From Candidula unifasciata (taxonomy: Eukaryota > Mollusca > Gastropoda > Stylommatophora > Geomitridae), in NCBI GenBank assembly GCA_905116865.2, contig CAJHNH020002497.1, forward strand, positions 1 to 64,000: a stretch of 64,000 nucleotides of DNA, read 5' to 3'. The position numbers were made by a program, and so were the translations under genes. Shown piece by piece: positions 1 to 11,150 of this stretch; the stretch's first letter is position 1, and each line of letters opens with the position of its first letter. The notes beneath the pieces are model-generated. The model made no database searches, was not told where the DNA came from, and worked only from the letters and a program-made list of their open reading frames with translations.

Positions 1-1058
1 CTTCTTTATGTATTGTGTTGCTGTTTTTGTAGTGTGCTGTTGTTTGTGTATTGTGCTGTTGTTTGTGTATTGTGCTGTTGTTTGTGTATTGTGCTGTCGT
101 TTGTGTATTGTGCTCTTCTTTATGTATTGTGCTGTTGTTTGTGTATGGTGCTGTTGTTTGTGTATTGTGCTGTTGTTTGTGTATTGTGCTGTTGTTTATG
201 TATTGTGCTGTTGTTTGTGTATTGTGCTGTGGTTTGTGTATTATGCTGTGGTTTGTGTATTGTGCTCTCCTTATGTATTGTGCTGTTGTTTATGTATGGT
301 GGTGCTGTTTGTGTATGGTGCTGTTGTTTATGTATTGTGCTCTTTTTTGTGTATTGTGCTGTTGTTTGTGTATGTGCTGTGCTGTTCGTTTGTGTAATTG
401 TGCTCTTCTTTCTTTATGTATGTTGTTTGTTTATTTGTGTATTGTGTGTATGGTGTTGTTTGTGTATTGTGCTGTTGTTTGTGTATTGTGCTGTTGTTTG
501 TGTATGGTGGTGCTGTTTGTGTATGGTGCTGTTGTTTATGTATTGTGCTCTTCTTATTGTGTGTTATTGTTGTGCTCTGTTGTATTGTGTTTTGTTTGTT
601 TGTTGTTTGTTTGTATGGTGTTCTTCTTTATGTATTGTGTTGTTGTTTATGTATTGTGCTGTTGTTTATGTATTGTGCTCTCTTATGTATTTGCTGTTGT
701 ATTGTGTTGCTGTTTGTGTATGGTGCTGTTTGTTTATGTATTCTGCTGTCGTTTGTGTATTGTGCTGTCATTTGTGTATTGTGCTGTTGTTTGTATATTG
801 TGCTGTTGTTTGTGTATGGTGCTCTTGTTTATGTATTGTGCTCTTCTTTATGTATTGTGCTGTTGTTTGTTTATTGTATGTTGTTGGTGTTTGTGCTGTG
901 TTGTATTGTGCTGTTGTTTGTGTATTGTGCTGTCGTTTGTGTATTGTGCTCTTCGTTTGTTGATATGTGCTGTCGTTTGTGTATTGTGCTCTTTTGTGTA
1001 TGTATTTGTGCTGTGCTCATTTGTGTATTGTGCTGTCATTTGTGTATTGTGCTGACAT
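1..1058. repeat. 19-bp minisatellite, about 55 copies
   Basis: The unit is 19 bp and reads roughly GTGCTGTTGTTTGTGTATT, with many point variants and short slips. It runs off the left edge of the window. Because 19 is not a multiple of 3, the same Cys/Val/Leu-rich peptide appears in all three forward frames, so the long open frames here are artefacts of periodicity and not genes. Confidence 0.95.
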
Positions 1059-1107
1059 GAGGCCAGTACCTAAACATTCAGATAATCATGTTTATGCATG
1101 TATGCAC

Positions 1108-2268
1108 TAGGGCTGTACCTAATATTCGCCTCGTATTCGCTTCGGGGCCGAATAGTGGACCTAATAGCTATTCGGTATTCGGCCGAATAGTGGCGGTCGG
1201 GCCGAATACGAATAGTGATTTCTGCATACACTGCGATGGACTGAAATAACTCTCTCATTAATAATGTCACAATTTATAGCCGACTTTTCTTGATTTTCGC
1301 CGCGGCACCCCTGGCATATGCACCCAGTTTTAGAACCTCTGCTGTAATGCCTCGGAGGAGTCAGCAGGCGCTGTTACCACGCAACCGGGTCGCAGTTTTC
1401 CCCACTACGACAGATTTAGGCAACGCTACTGTTGTGTTAAAGAAGGCATGAAGAAACTTGAAAGTGTATCTGTGTGTGTGTGTGAGAGAGAGAGAGCATG
1501 CATTTTTTCGTTCTTTCGGGTTGTCTTTGCCCAAATCAAATTGAAGATATTGCGAACGAGAATATGAAGGTGCATTTAAATTACATCGAACGAACGCCTG
1601 AACGAACGATGATTTAAATGCGAATTTGGCACATGGATAAAATCAGATGAAGGATGCATTACTAAAATAAAAAACAAAATAGGACAGGCAAAAACTGCAT
1701 TTTATATTAAAAAAAAAAAGAACATCTTATGCAATATATCTTTGTCTTGATTGCTTCATACATCCAGTTTTAACATATGGCTATGAGTCCTGGACAATCG
1801 GTAGCCAGGCCAAACAATTTTTTGAGGCCTCAGAGATGTGGTTTTACAGAACAATGCTTAAAATACCTTGGACAGCCTAAAAAAGGCACCCACTAGGTTT
1901 TGAAAGAGGCGGGAGCCCGAAGACAACTAATCACAGACATCAGAAAGAGACAGTCATCATTTTTCGGCCATCTTATAAGAAAAGTGAAAATGGAACATGT
2001 GGTGACCACTGGAAAAATTTGTGGAAGGAGAGATAGAAAAAGACAACGAGAGAAGATTCTTGACAGTCTTGTTGCATGTCATGGAGGTGTTTCAACACAC
2101 GAACTGATACATGATGCAGGAGAAAGCAGATTGTGGCGAGGTAAAATCGCCAACACCAGTCGGCAAGGCACCTGATGATGATGATACACTATTCGTATTC
2201 GGTCGAATAGTTGGTCCCACTATTCATATTCGGCCGAATAGTGAAAATCACTATTCGGTACACCCCTA
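1108..2268. mobile_element. hAT-like non-autonomous DNA transposon with 8-bp target duplication
   Basis: The left end reads TAGGGCTGTACCTAATA. The reverse complement of the right end reads TAGGGGTGTACCGAATA, so the terminal inverted repeats match at 15 of 17 positions. An identical 8-bp duplication, GTATGCAC, flanks the element at 1100-1107 and 2269-2276. That length is the hallmark of the hAT superfamily. Both ends carry many copies of CGAATAGTG or ACTATTCG in both orientations (1120-1220 and 2185-2260), resembling the subterminal transposase-binding repeats of Ac/Ds-type elements. No transposase is visible. The interior at about 1740-2190 is a LINE 3' fragment, so the element was invaded or captured foreign sequence. 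Confidence 0.8.
1745..2190 (+). pseudogene. LINE reverse transcriptase C-terminal remnant inside the hAT element
   Basis: Translation gives the conserved end of an RTE-like LINE protein: a VLTYGYESWTI block near 1770, MWFYRTMLKIPWT near 1840, then a frame break, then FFGHLIRK near 1960 and a basic GRRDRKRQREKILDSL tail. It ends in a GAT microsatellite at about 2175-2186, the usual short-repeat tail of these elements. A stop after the PWT motif and a frame change show that it is dead. The same tail sequence recurs on the minus strand at 45,392-45,475. Confidence 0.75.
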
Positions 2269-2276
2269 GTATGCAC

Positions 2277-2441
2277 AGACAAACACACACTCTCTTTCTC
2301 TTTCTCTCACTCTCTCTCACACACACACACACACACTCACACTCTGTCTCTTTCTCTCACACACACTCTCTCTCTCACTCTCTCTCACACACACACTTTC
2401 TCTCTCTCACACACTCTCTCTCACACACACACACACACATG
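2277..2441. repeat. TC/CA microsatellite tract
   Basis: Mixed CT and CA dinucleotide runs directly follow the right target duplication of the hAT-like element. Confidence 0.9.
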
Positions 2442-2480
2442 CAGAGTATAAGAGCTGATGTTGCACTTTTGTTGTTTGTT

Positions 2481-3100
2481 CAGTTCATGAATTGTTTGTC
2501 CTATACACTGCAGATCATGAATTGTTTGTCCTATACACTGCAGATCATGAATTGTTTGTCATATACACTGCAGATCATGAATTGTTTGTCCTATACACTG
2601 CAGATCATGAATTGTTTGTCACTATACACTACAGATCATGAATTGTTTGTCATATACACTACAGATCATGAATTGTTTGTCATATACACTACAGATCATG
2701 AATTGTTTGTCATATACACTACAGATCATGAATTGTTTGTCATATACACTACAGATCATGAATTGTTTGTCATATACACTGCAGATCATGAATTGTTTGT
2801 CATATACACTACAGATCATGAATTGTTTGTCATATTGCAGTTTGTCATATACACTGCAGATCATGAATTGTTTGTCATATACACTGCAGATCATGAATTG
2901 TTTGTCCTATACACTACAGATCATGAATTGTTTGTCATATACACTACAGATCATGAATTGTTTGTCATATACACTGCAGATCATGAATTGTTTGTCATAT
3001 ACACTACAGATCATGAATTGTTTGTCATATACACTACAGATCATGAATTGTTTGTCATATACACTACATATCATGAATTGTTTGTCATATACACTACTTT
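2481..3100. repeat. 30-bp minisatellite, about 20 copies
   Basis: The unit is 30 bp and contains ATCATGAATTGTTTGTC followed by ATATACACTGCAG or ACTACAG. One unit near 2823-2850 is rearranged. The period is divisible by three, so each frame stays open through the array. No coding role is supported. Confidence 0.95.
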
Positions 3101-3234
3101 TGCTGGTATTATAGTGTTGTCAGTTGATGGGAACGACCTTAGAAGAATAAAAGACGTATGCTGGAAACATCATGTAGTTGCTGCTATAAAATTGCTAGCC
3201 AATCATGTGGACAGCAATAAGTATATTCTCCATA

Positions 3235-3440
3235 TTTGTCCCTTCTTTTTCTTCTTCGGCGTTCTGAGCCCTTGAGGTTCATTGCTGCAGATATCACCTG
3301 CCTCCATTCATCTCTCTGGTCGGCCTTCTCTTCCTAGCTGGTGACACCAAGTGTTTGCAGGTCTGTCTGGACATTATCTCTCCATTGTCTTCTTGGTCTA
3401 CCTCATGGTCTGTGACCATTCAGCTTCCTTGTATATAGTT
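3235..3440 (-). pseudogene. LINE 3'-end fragment (GRPRRQWRDN type C-terminus)
   Basis: Read on the minus strand with frame changes, the segment resembles the C-terminal tail of many RTE-like LINE proteins: a QWRDN-like stretch, a DLQTLGV-like stretch, then DEWRQVISAA. It ends in a TTC/GAA microsatellite at about 3242-3260. It is short and decayed. The remaining sequence to about 3,800 shows nothing I can name. Confidence 0.5.
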
Positions 3441-3799
3441 TTTAACCTTCTGTGTGACGAGGCGCTCTGGCCTTTAGAACATGTCCTTTCTCAACCTAAT
3501 TGTGTCTATGTATTTTTAAGTATACAGGAAAATATGTTGCTGGGTATATCCTAAATCTAGGCCATCCAGAACAAAGCGAATTTCCAGGGACTGCAGTTGA
3601 TATCAAACATCAGTACCCTTGCAGAGAGTTGTGAGGTGTCAGATAACACTGACCCAGCTTAGATATAGTGGCTGTAGGGTTTGTTTGTAGAACTGAAGTG
3701 TCATGTAACTATCTCCTGACCACAGACCTTTAGGGGCAGACAACTGTTCATACAACTAATTATCTCCCTCTGAGATTATCTTTCTTGAACCACAGACCA
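3441..3799. other. no recognisable feature
   Basis: Ordinary AT-rich sequence. I see no conserved coding segment, tandem repeat or RNA gene. Confidence 0.5.
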
Positions 3800-4555
3800 G
3801 GGCTAGGGTTGACACTTTTCAGTAAGAGGTTTTAGCAGATAAACATCAAACCAGGTGTCAGAGTATTTGGCAGATGGGGTGGAAAAGAAAGTGTAAATTC
3901 GTTTATGATCATTGGCCAGCTTGATGGACCATGAGAATGTTCCTGGGAATGCAAACAATTGTGGAGCTTTCTGGGCTCCAAGCAATTTCATTCTATTAGA
4001 TCTTGTAATGCCAGTGATTAGTGATGATATAAACAGATTATGAATTTCATTGTTTCTTCTCACTCTCCATTCCTCACTGTCTGCATCTTTTATGGGGCCA
4101 AAGATTCGTCGTAAGACTCTGTTTTGAAAAATTTGTAGTGAGGCTTCATCTCTTTTAGTTGTGCTTCAAGTTTCAGAGCCATATAGAACGATTTGTCTTA
4201 TCAATGTTTTATATATTGTGATCATGGTTTTGCAAGGTAGAGACTTTGACTTTAGCAGATGTTGAAGTGCATAGAATACTTTATGTCTAGATTGTATTTC
4301 TTCTCTCAGCATGTTGGAGCAGTTGAAACATGCACCCAAAGACTTATATGTTTCCGTTCATTTGATTTTCATATTGTCCACTTGTATGTGGCCGGAGTTT
4401 AAATACTTCCTTGTTTTCATCATGTATTCTGTCTTATCTTGATTGATAACTTTTCCCATTTTCTGAGCTGCTTCTTTCAAGAGAGTCAGTGTTTTTACAG
4501 TCTCTAGTTCATTTTCTCCAACAATATCAATGTTATCTGCATAACTGTCAGAGGC
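3800..4555 (-). pseudogene. RTE-like LINE reverse transcriptase C-terminal half
   Basis: The minus strand starts with a degraded catalytic box, SDSYADNIDIVG, where YADD is expected in RT motif C. It continues through NQDKTEYM and then, with frame changes, a VLYGSETW-like block, a FQNRVLRRIFGP-like block and DSEEWRVRRNNEIHNLF. These blocks belong to the post-catalytic part of RTE-like non-LTR elements. The Asp-to-Asn change in the catalytic box and several stops show that it is inactive. At its 5' side it is fused directly to an endonuclease from a different LINE type. Confidence 0.75.
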
Positions 4556-4915
4556 GCCCAAGAAAAGTGTTTGTCCGCTCATATTTAAAAGACCTACCAG
4601 CTCTTGAAGCTTTGACTTTACTGGATTTGGAGATCGATACCGAACGGGCAGATGATCGATTCCTGGATCGCCCAGAACAGTCCATTTGGTATCCAGTACT
4701 GCTGATCGGGTAACAAACGCCAGGTCAACAGCTGTATCTGCATCGCCGGGCCTCACTACCATGCTAGTTGGCTTCCTATCATTTATGCAGACAAAATTTG
4801 AATCGACTATGGCATCAGCAAGGGCATCTCCTTGTCGATTTTCTCCAGTACTATACCATTCATTGTTCCGTGCATTGAAATCCCCACAAATAAGGAACCT
4901 GTTGTTAGGGATCAC
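4556..4915 (-). pseudogene. I-type LINE endonuclease, C-terminal half
   Basis: The minus strand reads RFLICGDFNARNNEW, the GDFNA motif of the AP-endonuclease (exonuclease-endonuclease-phosphatase) domain. About 65 residues on come TAVDLAFVTRSAVLD and GDPGIDHLPV, the position of the catalytic SDH motif, here changed to IDH. It is the continuation of 5596-6003, separated from it by the 41-bp array. The homologous plus-strand copy at about 8.4-8.7 kb lacks the array. Confidence 0.8.
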
Positions 4916-5595
4916 TTCTAGGTCTTTCAGCCAGTCCTACTGTTGCCAGGGATCTCCTCTAGGTCTTTCAGCCAGTCCTACTGTTGCCAGGGATCTCCTC
5001 TAGGTCTTTCAGCCAGTCCTACTGTTGCCAGGGATCTCCTCTAGGTCTTTCAGCCAGTCCCACTGTTGCCAGGGATCTCCTCTAGGTCTTTCAGCCAGTC
5101 CTACTGTTGAACGGGATCTCCTCTAGGTCTTTCAGCCAGTCCTACTGTTGAAAGGGATCTCCTCTAGGTCTTTCAGCCAGTCCTACTGTTGCCAGGGATC
5201 TCCTCTAGGTCTTTCAGCTAGTCACACTGTTGCCAGGGATCTCCTCTAGGTCTTTCAGCCATTCGCACTCTTGCCAGGGATCTCCTCTTGGTCTTTCAGC
5301 CATTCCCACTCTTGCCAGGGATCTCCTCTTGGTCTTTCAGCCAGTCCCACTGATGCCAGGGATCTCCTCTTGGTCTTTCAGCCAGTCCTACTGTTGCCAG
5401 GGATCTCCTCTAGGTCTTTCAGCCATTCCCACTCTTGCCAGGGATCTCCTCTTGGTCTTTCAGCCAGTCCCACTGATGCCAGGGATCTCCTCTTGGTCTT
5501 TCAGCCAGTCCTACTGTTGCCAGGGATCTCCTCTTGGTCTTTCAGCCAGTCCCACTGTTGCCAGGGATCTCCTCTAGGTCTTTCAGCCAGCCCCA
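4912..5595. repeat. 41-bp minisatellite inside a LINE endonuclease, about 17 copies
   Basis: The unit is 41 bp, for example starting at 4951 and 4992, and contains TCTTTCAGCCAGTC. On the minus strand one unit encodes WLKDLEEIPGN plus a linker. The same segment occurs once in the related copy at about 8400-8440. Because 41 is not a multiple of 3, every added unit shifts the frame, so the expansion could only have happened in, or killed, a dead copy. Confidence 0.95.
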
Positions 5596-6003
5596 CTGTT
5601 GCTTTGTTACTAATAAACCCACGGCAGCATATACATTTATTATGTTCCAGCTTAGGCCACTAATCTCCATCTGTATTCCCTGCACCTCTATGGCATCATG
5701 ATTCCAGAGACTCAGATCAAGCCCCACATGTTTCAATACCTCCTTCACTAGCAGACATTGCCCATGTCTCTCATGATGCCCAGCAGGGTTTACATAGTTG
5801 ACATACCCAGGGCAATAATATTGGTCTGCATTAAGCTTTTGAAGCATGATTACATCAAAATCATATATCGACCTCTCAAGTGTGGGTTCTCTCTGTCTGA
5901 CACTGCGACAGTTCCAAAAGCACACTCTTACATGGTTGAACCCCAGCCGTTCTGTTTTTGTTCTGAAATCTCCTGGCTCCTGCCCTTCTATTTCTCTCAC
6001 CAT
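5596..6003 (-). pseudogene. I-type LINE endonuclease, N-terminal half
   Basis: Minus-strand translation includes HVRVCFWNCRSVRQREPTL, the opening strand and Asn of a LINE AP-endonuclease, then DFDVIMLQKLNADQYY, where the metal-binding Glu would sit after LQ (here LQKLN), and a WNIINVYAAV block. Methionine starts are visible, but the frame is interrupted beyond the 41-bp array. The closest relative in this window is the plus-strand copy at 7.9-8.9 kb. Confidence 0.8.
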
Positions 6004-6092
6004 TTCTTCTTTTTCTCATCTTCTCTCTTTCTTTGCTGCTCGCTGAAGATGACGCCAAACGGATCATCCCATTCTACTTGAATGGTATTATC

Positions 6093-6113
6093 GGGGGGGG
6101 GGGGGGGGGGGGG
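6093..6113. repeat. poly(G) run of 21
   Basis: An uninterrupted G homopolymer lies between the endonuclease remnant and the acyltransferase-like pseudogene. Similar G or C runs occur at 13,687-13,703 and 26,842-26,856. Confidence 0.95.
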
Positions 6114-6129
6114 TGTCTGTGTGTGCTTC

Positions 6130-6765
6130 CTGCTTACCAGCTGGATCACGACTGACGTTCTTTCGACCCAGAATCAGTGGCCAGCCACTTTAGTCAGGGA
6201 AAAAACTGCAAATAATAACTTGAACACATCCCTCTGGCTCCAAGACTATTACATCAAGCCGTGGTGCTGCATCGGAACTTTCACTGTGGGGGTCTCGGCT
6301 GTCTACTGTCTGTCAGTCACTGGAGGCAGGGTCAAAATGAGATGGGAATGTAACTCAGTGTCTCAGCTTGATGGTCCCAACGGTCATCGCCCTGGCAGCT
6401 GTTTATGGCCTCTGTGTTGATATCAGTGGGGGATAGGTCAGCAGTGTTGGGACGGCTACATTTTACGACGCTGTGGAACCTGGGTCATCGTTACCTGTGC
6501 TTGGGTTACGGAGACTTTATCGACAGTATCTTGTCCTGGTCACTGCTTGTTGTACCTTCTGTACATATACTTCCAGATCAGAGGTGGCTCTACTACAACA
6601 AGGATGCCAGCATTGTTGTCCCATTCTGTGAAATGGTAGTCCTAACTAACATGACTGCCTTTATTCTGATGTTGCTTTTGAATATCCCTGTATCGGCCTG
6701 GAGAAGATTTTCCTCAATAAGAAACTGAAGACACAAAACAGACTGGAAAAAAATGCAATATTGTT
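6130..6765 (+). pseudogene. nose-resistant-to-fluoxetine (NRF-6)-like acyltransferase pseudogene, C-terminal part
   Basis: Three forward frames together resemble the C-terminal half of the NRF-6/acyltransferase-3 family, multi-pass membrane proteins with poorly known substrates. The blocks in order are: YYIKPWCCIGTFTVGV at about 6246; LMVPTVIALAAVYGL at about 6370; a LWNLGHRYLCLGYGDFID block at about 6465-6525, then LSWSLL; VLTNMTAFILMLLLNIPV at about 6640; and IGLEKIFLNKKL at about 6690-6725. The family normally has a KPW-RIGPY segment, a long hydrophobic region, GYGG-FLSW and a C-terminal E-PV-GLEK. At least three frame changes and one internal stop make it nonfunctional. About 200 codons run without an intron-like gap, which fits a retrocopy, but I cannot exclude a decayed exon cluster. 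No neighbouring gene suggests a role. Confidence 0.6.
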
Positions 6766-7157
6766 TTTTTTACTTTTTGTGCCTTTTTCTGCTGTTCTTT
6801 GTCCATGGTTGGAGCATACACCCTCACGCGGGGTTGTTCAGTTAACTGTCGTCACCTGCAGGTCCTTCCACTCGGCCCCAATATTAATCTGTCTAATTAT
6901 TTCTTTTTTGTATTTTCAGTTTTCTTTTTTAAGTTTGCATAGTGCAGGATTAACAAGGGTGTGAGCCAAGGTACAAATCTCGGAAACATAGTTCAGCCTT
7001 ATATAGCACAGTTATATATGGCTACCACAAAAGTTATAATGTAACATGTCGTCCAGTGTGGGTGGATTTTTGTGACGTGGGTTTTTAGATCATTTCTTAT
7101 CTCTTTTATACTGTATTTCTCCCTCTGCCCCTCCCTATCTTCTCTCCCTCTCCTCCT

Positions 7158-7209
<52 letters not shown>

Positions 7210-7735
7210 GACATATCCAGCATCAGTATTTGCTAATTCTCTCTCAAGCTCCACATTAGTGATTCTGTCCTACCGTTGTCATTTTTGAGTTCTGCTTAGG
7301 GACCTTTTAAACATTTGCAGTAGATTTTGATCAGTGATTGTTCTGTGTGTATTCAGTATGAGAATGGTTTCCATAATGTCAGTTCGTAACTGATCATTTT
7401 ACCTCCACAAAATTGCATCTCGATTATTGTGCACACCAGGATCAGTGATCCAGGGCTGTGGATGTACGATCTCTCGCACAGTGGAGCACACCAGCTGTTC
7501 TGTCTCGGGAGCCAGGTCTAGCCCTATGAGTACGTATACTTACAGAGTAAAAGCGGCACACTTTGGTTGCATGTTCCTTGATTCGGAAATCCCTTCTACA
7601 GTCAAAACCGTTGTGCGTGACCGAAGAGGCACAAAACACAACGGATCTAGAGGAGACAACCTCGAAAAAAAAAAACCTAAACCTACGGTAGACCTACGTG
7701 CCTATGGGCTGAATGACTATGGGTTATAGTCTTTA
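6766..7735. other. unassigned interval with a CT microsatellite
   Basis: A (CT)n tract lies at about 7155-7204. The rest has no conserved coding match that I recognise. From about 7,740 the sequence looks like the 5' leader of the following LINE. Confidence 0.5.
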
Positions 7736-7868
7736 ACGTGATACGTCTGGTTAGCGGGTGGGGCGGTGCCAGGCGTATGGACTCCGTCAGGATATCCCCT
7801 GCCTCTTCTCTTGCAAGCAAGCAATACTAGGCTGACCGCTTACTTCCTGCAATGAAAGATTATTTTCT

Positions 7869-8880
7869 ATGGATTTTATATTAAATAATAAAAAGAATCA
7901 TCGCCGGAGCTACAGAGTGCGTGCTCTGTGCTTGATACCATCTTTAGATGGCAACGGAGAGAGTGGGAGGTGGAGAAGACGAGGAAATCGAGAGGGGAGA
8001 AGGCATAGCAATCGGAAAGCCGGAGCTCGGAGAGTCAGGCGAAAAACGGAGCGTCTGGGATTAAAGCATATTAGAGTGGGTTACTGGAATTGTCGTGGTG
8101 CCAAGCAGAGCGGACCTGTACTGGAGAGACTGATTTATTACTGATATCATTATGCTGCACAAGTAAATATAGATAGATATGAGTGTCCTAGATACATTAG
8201 TTATATAAATCCTACTGGACAGGGAAGGCATTGGCAATGTCTGCTGGTGAAGAATGGGTTGTAGCATGTTGTTCTTGGCCTGGGCAAGTGGAATCATCGT
8301 ACACTAGAGGTTCAGGGTATACAGAGAGATAATGGGGGAACAACCTGGAATTTAGTAAATGTTTACGCTGCTGTTGAATCTCTTGTCACAAAGGAACATT
8401 GGGACTGGCTCAAAGAAATGGAGGAAATCCCTGGTAATAGGCTTCTCATCGTTGGGATTTTAATGAGCGGAACAGAACATGGGACAGTAGTGGGGAAAAT
8501 AGGCAAGGAAATGCTTTAGCGCAGGCTATGGTGGATGCAGAGGTTGTATAAATGACGGTAGGCCAACTAGAATGGCAATGCGATCTAGTGATGCAGACAC
8601 GGCCATTGATTTGGCGTTTGTTACCCTGTCAGCTGTGCTGGACACAAAATGGAGTCTCCTAGGCGATCATGGGAGTGATCATATGCCATGCTCAGTCTTG
8701 ATTTCTAAAGCTAGCAAGGTCAGGGCTGTGAGAACGCGCAAGACTTTTAAGTATAAGAGGGACAATACCCTTCTTGGTGTCCTTTCACAGATGGTATGCA
8801 GCAGAACCACCATCTCTGCTTGTGTGCAGCCTCCATGGTGGACCCAAGAAGAAGAATAGGTATGGAGAGCAAAGCGAGCA
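7869..8880 (+). pseudogene. LINE endonuclease domain of the 7.7-11.2 kb element
   Basis: After an Arg-rich N-terminus (RRRGNREGRRHSNR) the first endonuclease block HIRVGYWNCRG is intact. The frame then breaks near 8144. DWLKEMEEIPGN at about 8410 is the single-copy version of the segment amplified into the 41-bp array at 4.9-5.6 kb. The block LLIVGILM replaces the usual GDFNA motif, so catalytic residues are lost. IDLAFVTLSAVLDTKW and GDHGSDHMP retain the C-terminal SDH motif. Confidence 0.75.
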
Positions 8881-9069
8881 GCAGTTAAGAAATTACATAA
8901 AGTCCGAAAGGCACCTCACAGGTTACAAGAGGATGTAGAGAGGATAGAAAAAGTTAGAAAAGAAAAAGTTGAAGATTTCAAGCGTTGTGAAATGGATGCA
9001 AAGAAGGCTAAAAGAAAACAATTTATGAGAGAAATTTAAGAGGATAAATCACTTGGTAGGTTTTAGAAA

Positions 9070-10030
9070 TTGAACAGACAGATGCTAAGCAATGATCGGC
9101 CTATCACAAGAGGGCTTATTTACACTGATAGTGGTATGCTAATGACAATAGACAAAGAGAAATGGGAAGCATTGTTGAAGAGATTTATAGCCCTAACCGA
9201 TCATGATGATAGGGAGCTTAGAAATTTAGTTATAAATAATCTGTATAATACAATAAATGATAAGTATTTTGGAGGATATTATTAGGGTGGAGGATATAAA
9301 ACATACAGTGCAAAAAGCAAAGGACACTAGGCCGGGGCCAGACGGGGTCAGGGATGCCCATACGAAGAGCATGAGTGATGTAGACTTGAGGGAGATGGCT
9401 TTTTTACTTCAACCAGAACAGCCTCAGTACCCCAGGAATGGGTACACAGCTACCTAATTTCACTTCTGAAACCAGGCAAAGATCCTTTCAGACTCAGCGG
9501 TTTCAGAATTATCACCCTACAAAATTCTTTTGTCAAGATGCTAGAGAAGATTATTGCTGTTATAACAAATGCTTTTGGAAATGGAAGAGCTCCTGCCAAA
9601 AGGTTTTGGTAGTTACCGGCCACGGAAAGACACATGGTCTAATGCAGCTACTTTTGCTTTTAATGTTTATGAGGGGTTCCAGAACAGACAGGAACAGTTG
9701 TGGCAGCACTTGATCTTGTGGTTTATGAGGGGTTCCAGAACAGACAGGAGATGGTTGTGGCAGCACTTGATCTTGTAAGTGCCTACATTAGAGTAAGATA
9801 TGATATTTTAATATCTGCACTCGTGGAGAAGAGCGTCTGTCCCTGGCTTGTAAACTGGATAGCAGCTGTCCTACATTCACGTATGATTGCCCTTCGCCTG
9901 AGTACATGGACCTCAGAACCATGTAATATAGCCCTAGGGTTCTGCAATTTCGCCGGTGCTATTTAATGTGAATACAAGCAAGATTACAGAACTTGAAGCA
10001 CCAGGTGTTTCAAGCACATGTTTCAGCATG
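9070..10030 (+). pseudogene. LINE reverse transcriptase domain of the 7.7-11.2 kb element
   Basis: Fragments in several frames match the RT of the better preserved copies: LINRQMLSND-like linker, TRPGPDGVRDAH, PRNGYTA, and then [28 protein letters not shown] around 9600-9690. At 9669-9778 a 57-bp segment covering YEGFQNRQ to the motif A LDL occurs twice in tandem. Homologous sequence at 23.15-23.55 kb has seven copies. The YADD box itself is not recoverable here. Confidence 0.7.
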
Positions 10031-10509
10031 TGATCACGTCGGTAATAGATTATAAACTTGGAATACTTACCATATCAAAGAGTTAGCTGATAAAACTTGA
10101 ACGCATACAGAATGAGACCATGAGGGTAATCCTAGGATATACAAGACATACCCCGGTAGTATGTATGTGATATACACTTGCACTGCCTACTGTTGTAGAC
10201 AGGCTCAAAGTTCTGCAGAGTAGCTGCAGACAAGAAGCATCTCCTGCATGAAGCCCTGGGTAGAGCTAAGGGTCACAGACTGAAAAGAGGAAGGTCTTGG
10301 ATGGCGCAATCTGGCAATCTGAAGACACAACTGTACATGTGTGCAGGCTTTTTTTCTGAGCGAGGAGAGTAGTGGGTCAAGGTGTCTGAACAAGTTTCAG
10401 ATTTGTGTAGGGATCTAATCAAGTTAGGTCGTGAGTGCAGAGACTAGCCAGCTGGTGCTGCAAATTAAGAAGTTCAACAAATGATTCATGATAATTCCAC
10501 CACCCCCCC

Positions 10510-11150
10510 CCCCCCAACCCCCGAGTGATTATCTATACAGATGTCTCTGTGTTGAAGGGCAGACGAAGTGCATGTGGTTTCATAGCAAAGGCGAATGGAC
10601 GTCGCCTAGTGCAGCGACGCCGTGCCTATGATATCACAACGTCTAGTTTGAGAATGGAGGTGGAGGCGTCTCTGCTGCCTTACGCTGGCTTGAGAATCAG
10701 CTGAACACACATGCCGTCATTGTAACTGACTCACAGAACGTGTTAAGAAAGGTGAAAACAGACATGCTTCGTGCAGAGTGGCAAGCATCACTTCAAAGGT
10801 CCTGGGTAGTTAGCCTTCCTTTGGATATTTTCTGAGGGGTATGCCGGTGTGTTAGGAAATGAGCAGACGGATAGACTAGCTAGCTCTCCACCACTTGGTG
10901 GTGAATTGATGTATGACAAGACAGATATTGTGAGGGCTCTTTGGGAACGGGTGAACAGTGCGAGGGCGCAGTTCGATCTAAGGAGAATGGCGTTGCGTTG
11001 AGTTACCAGGGGATCTGGCTGACGCTCAACACTCAGGGCAAGGATGAGAAGGATATATAATCAGACGGTTACTGACACTATCGGAACTGGAACTCCTTGC
11101 TGGCTGTTGAAGAAGGCGTTTGAGCGCTTATGGGATTGTTCCGAGTGCTG
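10510..11150 (+). pseudogene. LINE RNase H and C-terminal region
   Basis: VIIYTDVSVLKGRRSACGFIAKANG at about 10,525-10,600 aligns with VIIYTDGS-type RNase H openings elsewhere in the window. Later pieces are ITTSSLRMEVEAS with the catalytic Glu, YAGVLGNEQTDRLASSPPLGGELMYDK with the GN-(A/T)D motif, and ARMRRIYNQTVTDTIGTGTPCWLL. The 48,979-49,732 minus-strand copy shows the same C-terminal order. Confidence 0.75.

Noticed and set aside
13..1055. Cys/Val/Leu-rich open frames as a membrane protein
   Set aside because: They are produced by a 19-bp repeat in three frames at once. No signal of selection or conserved family.
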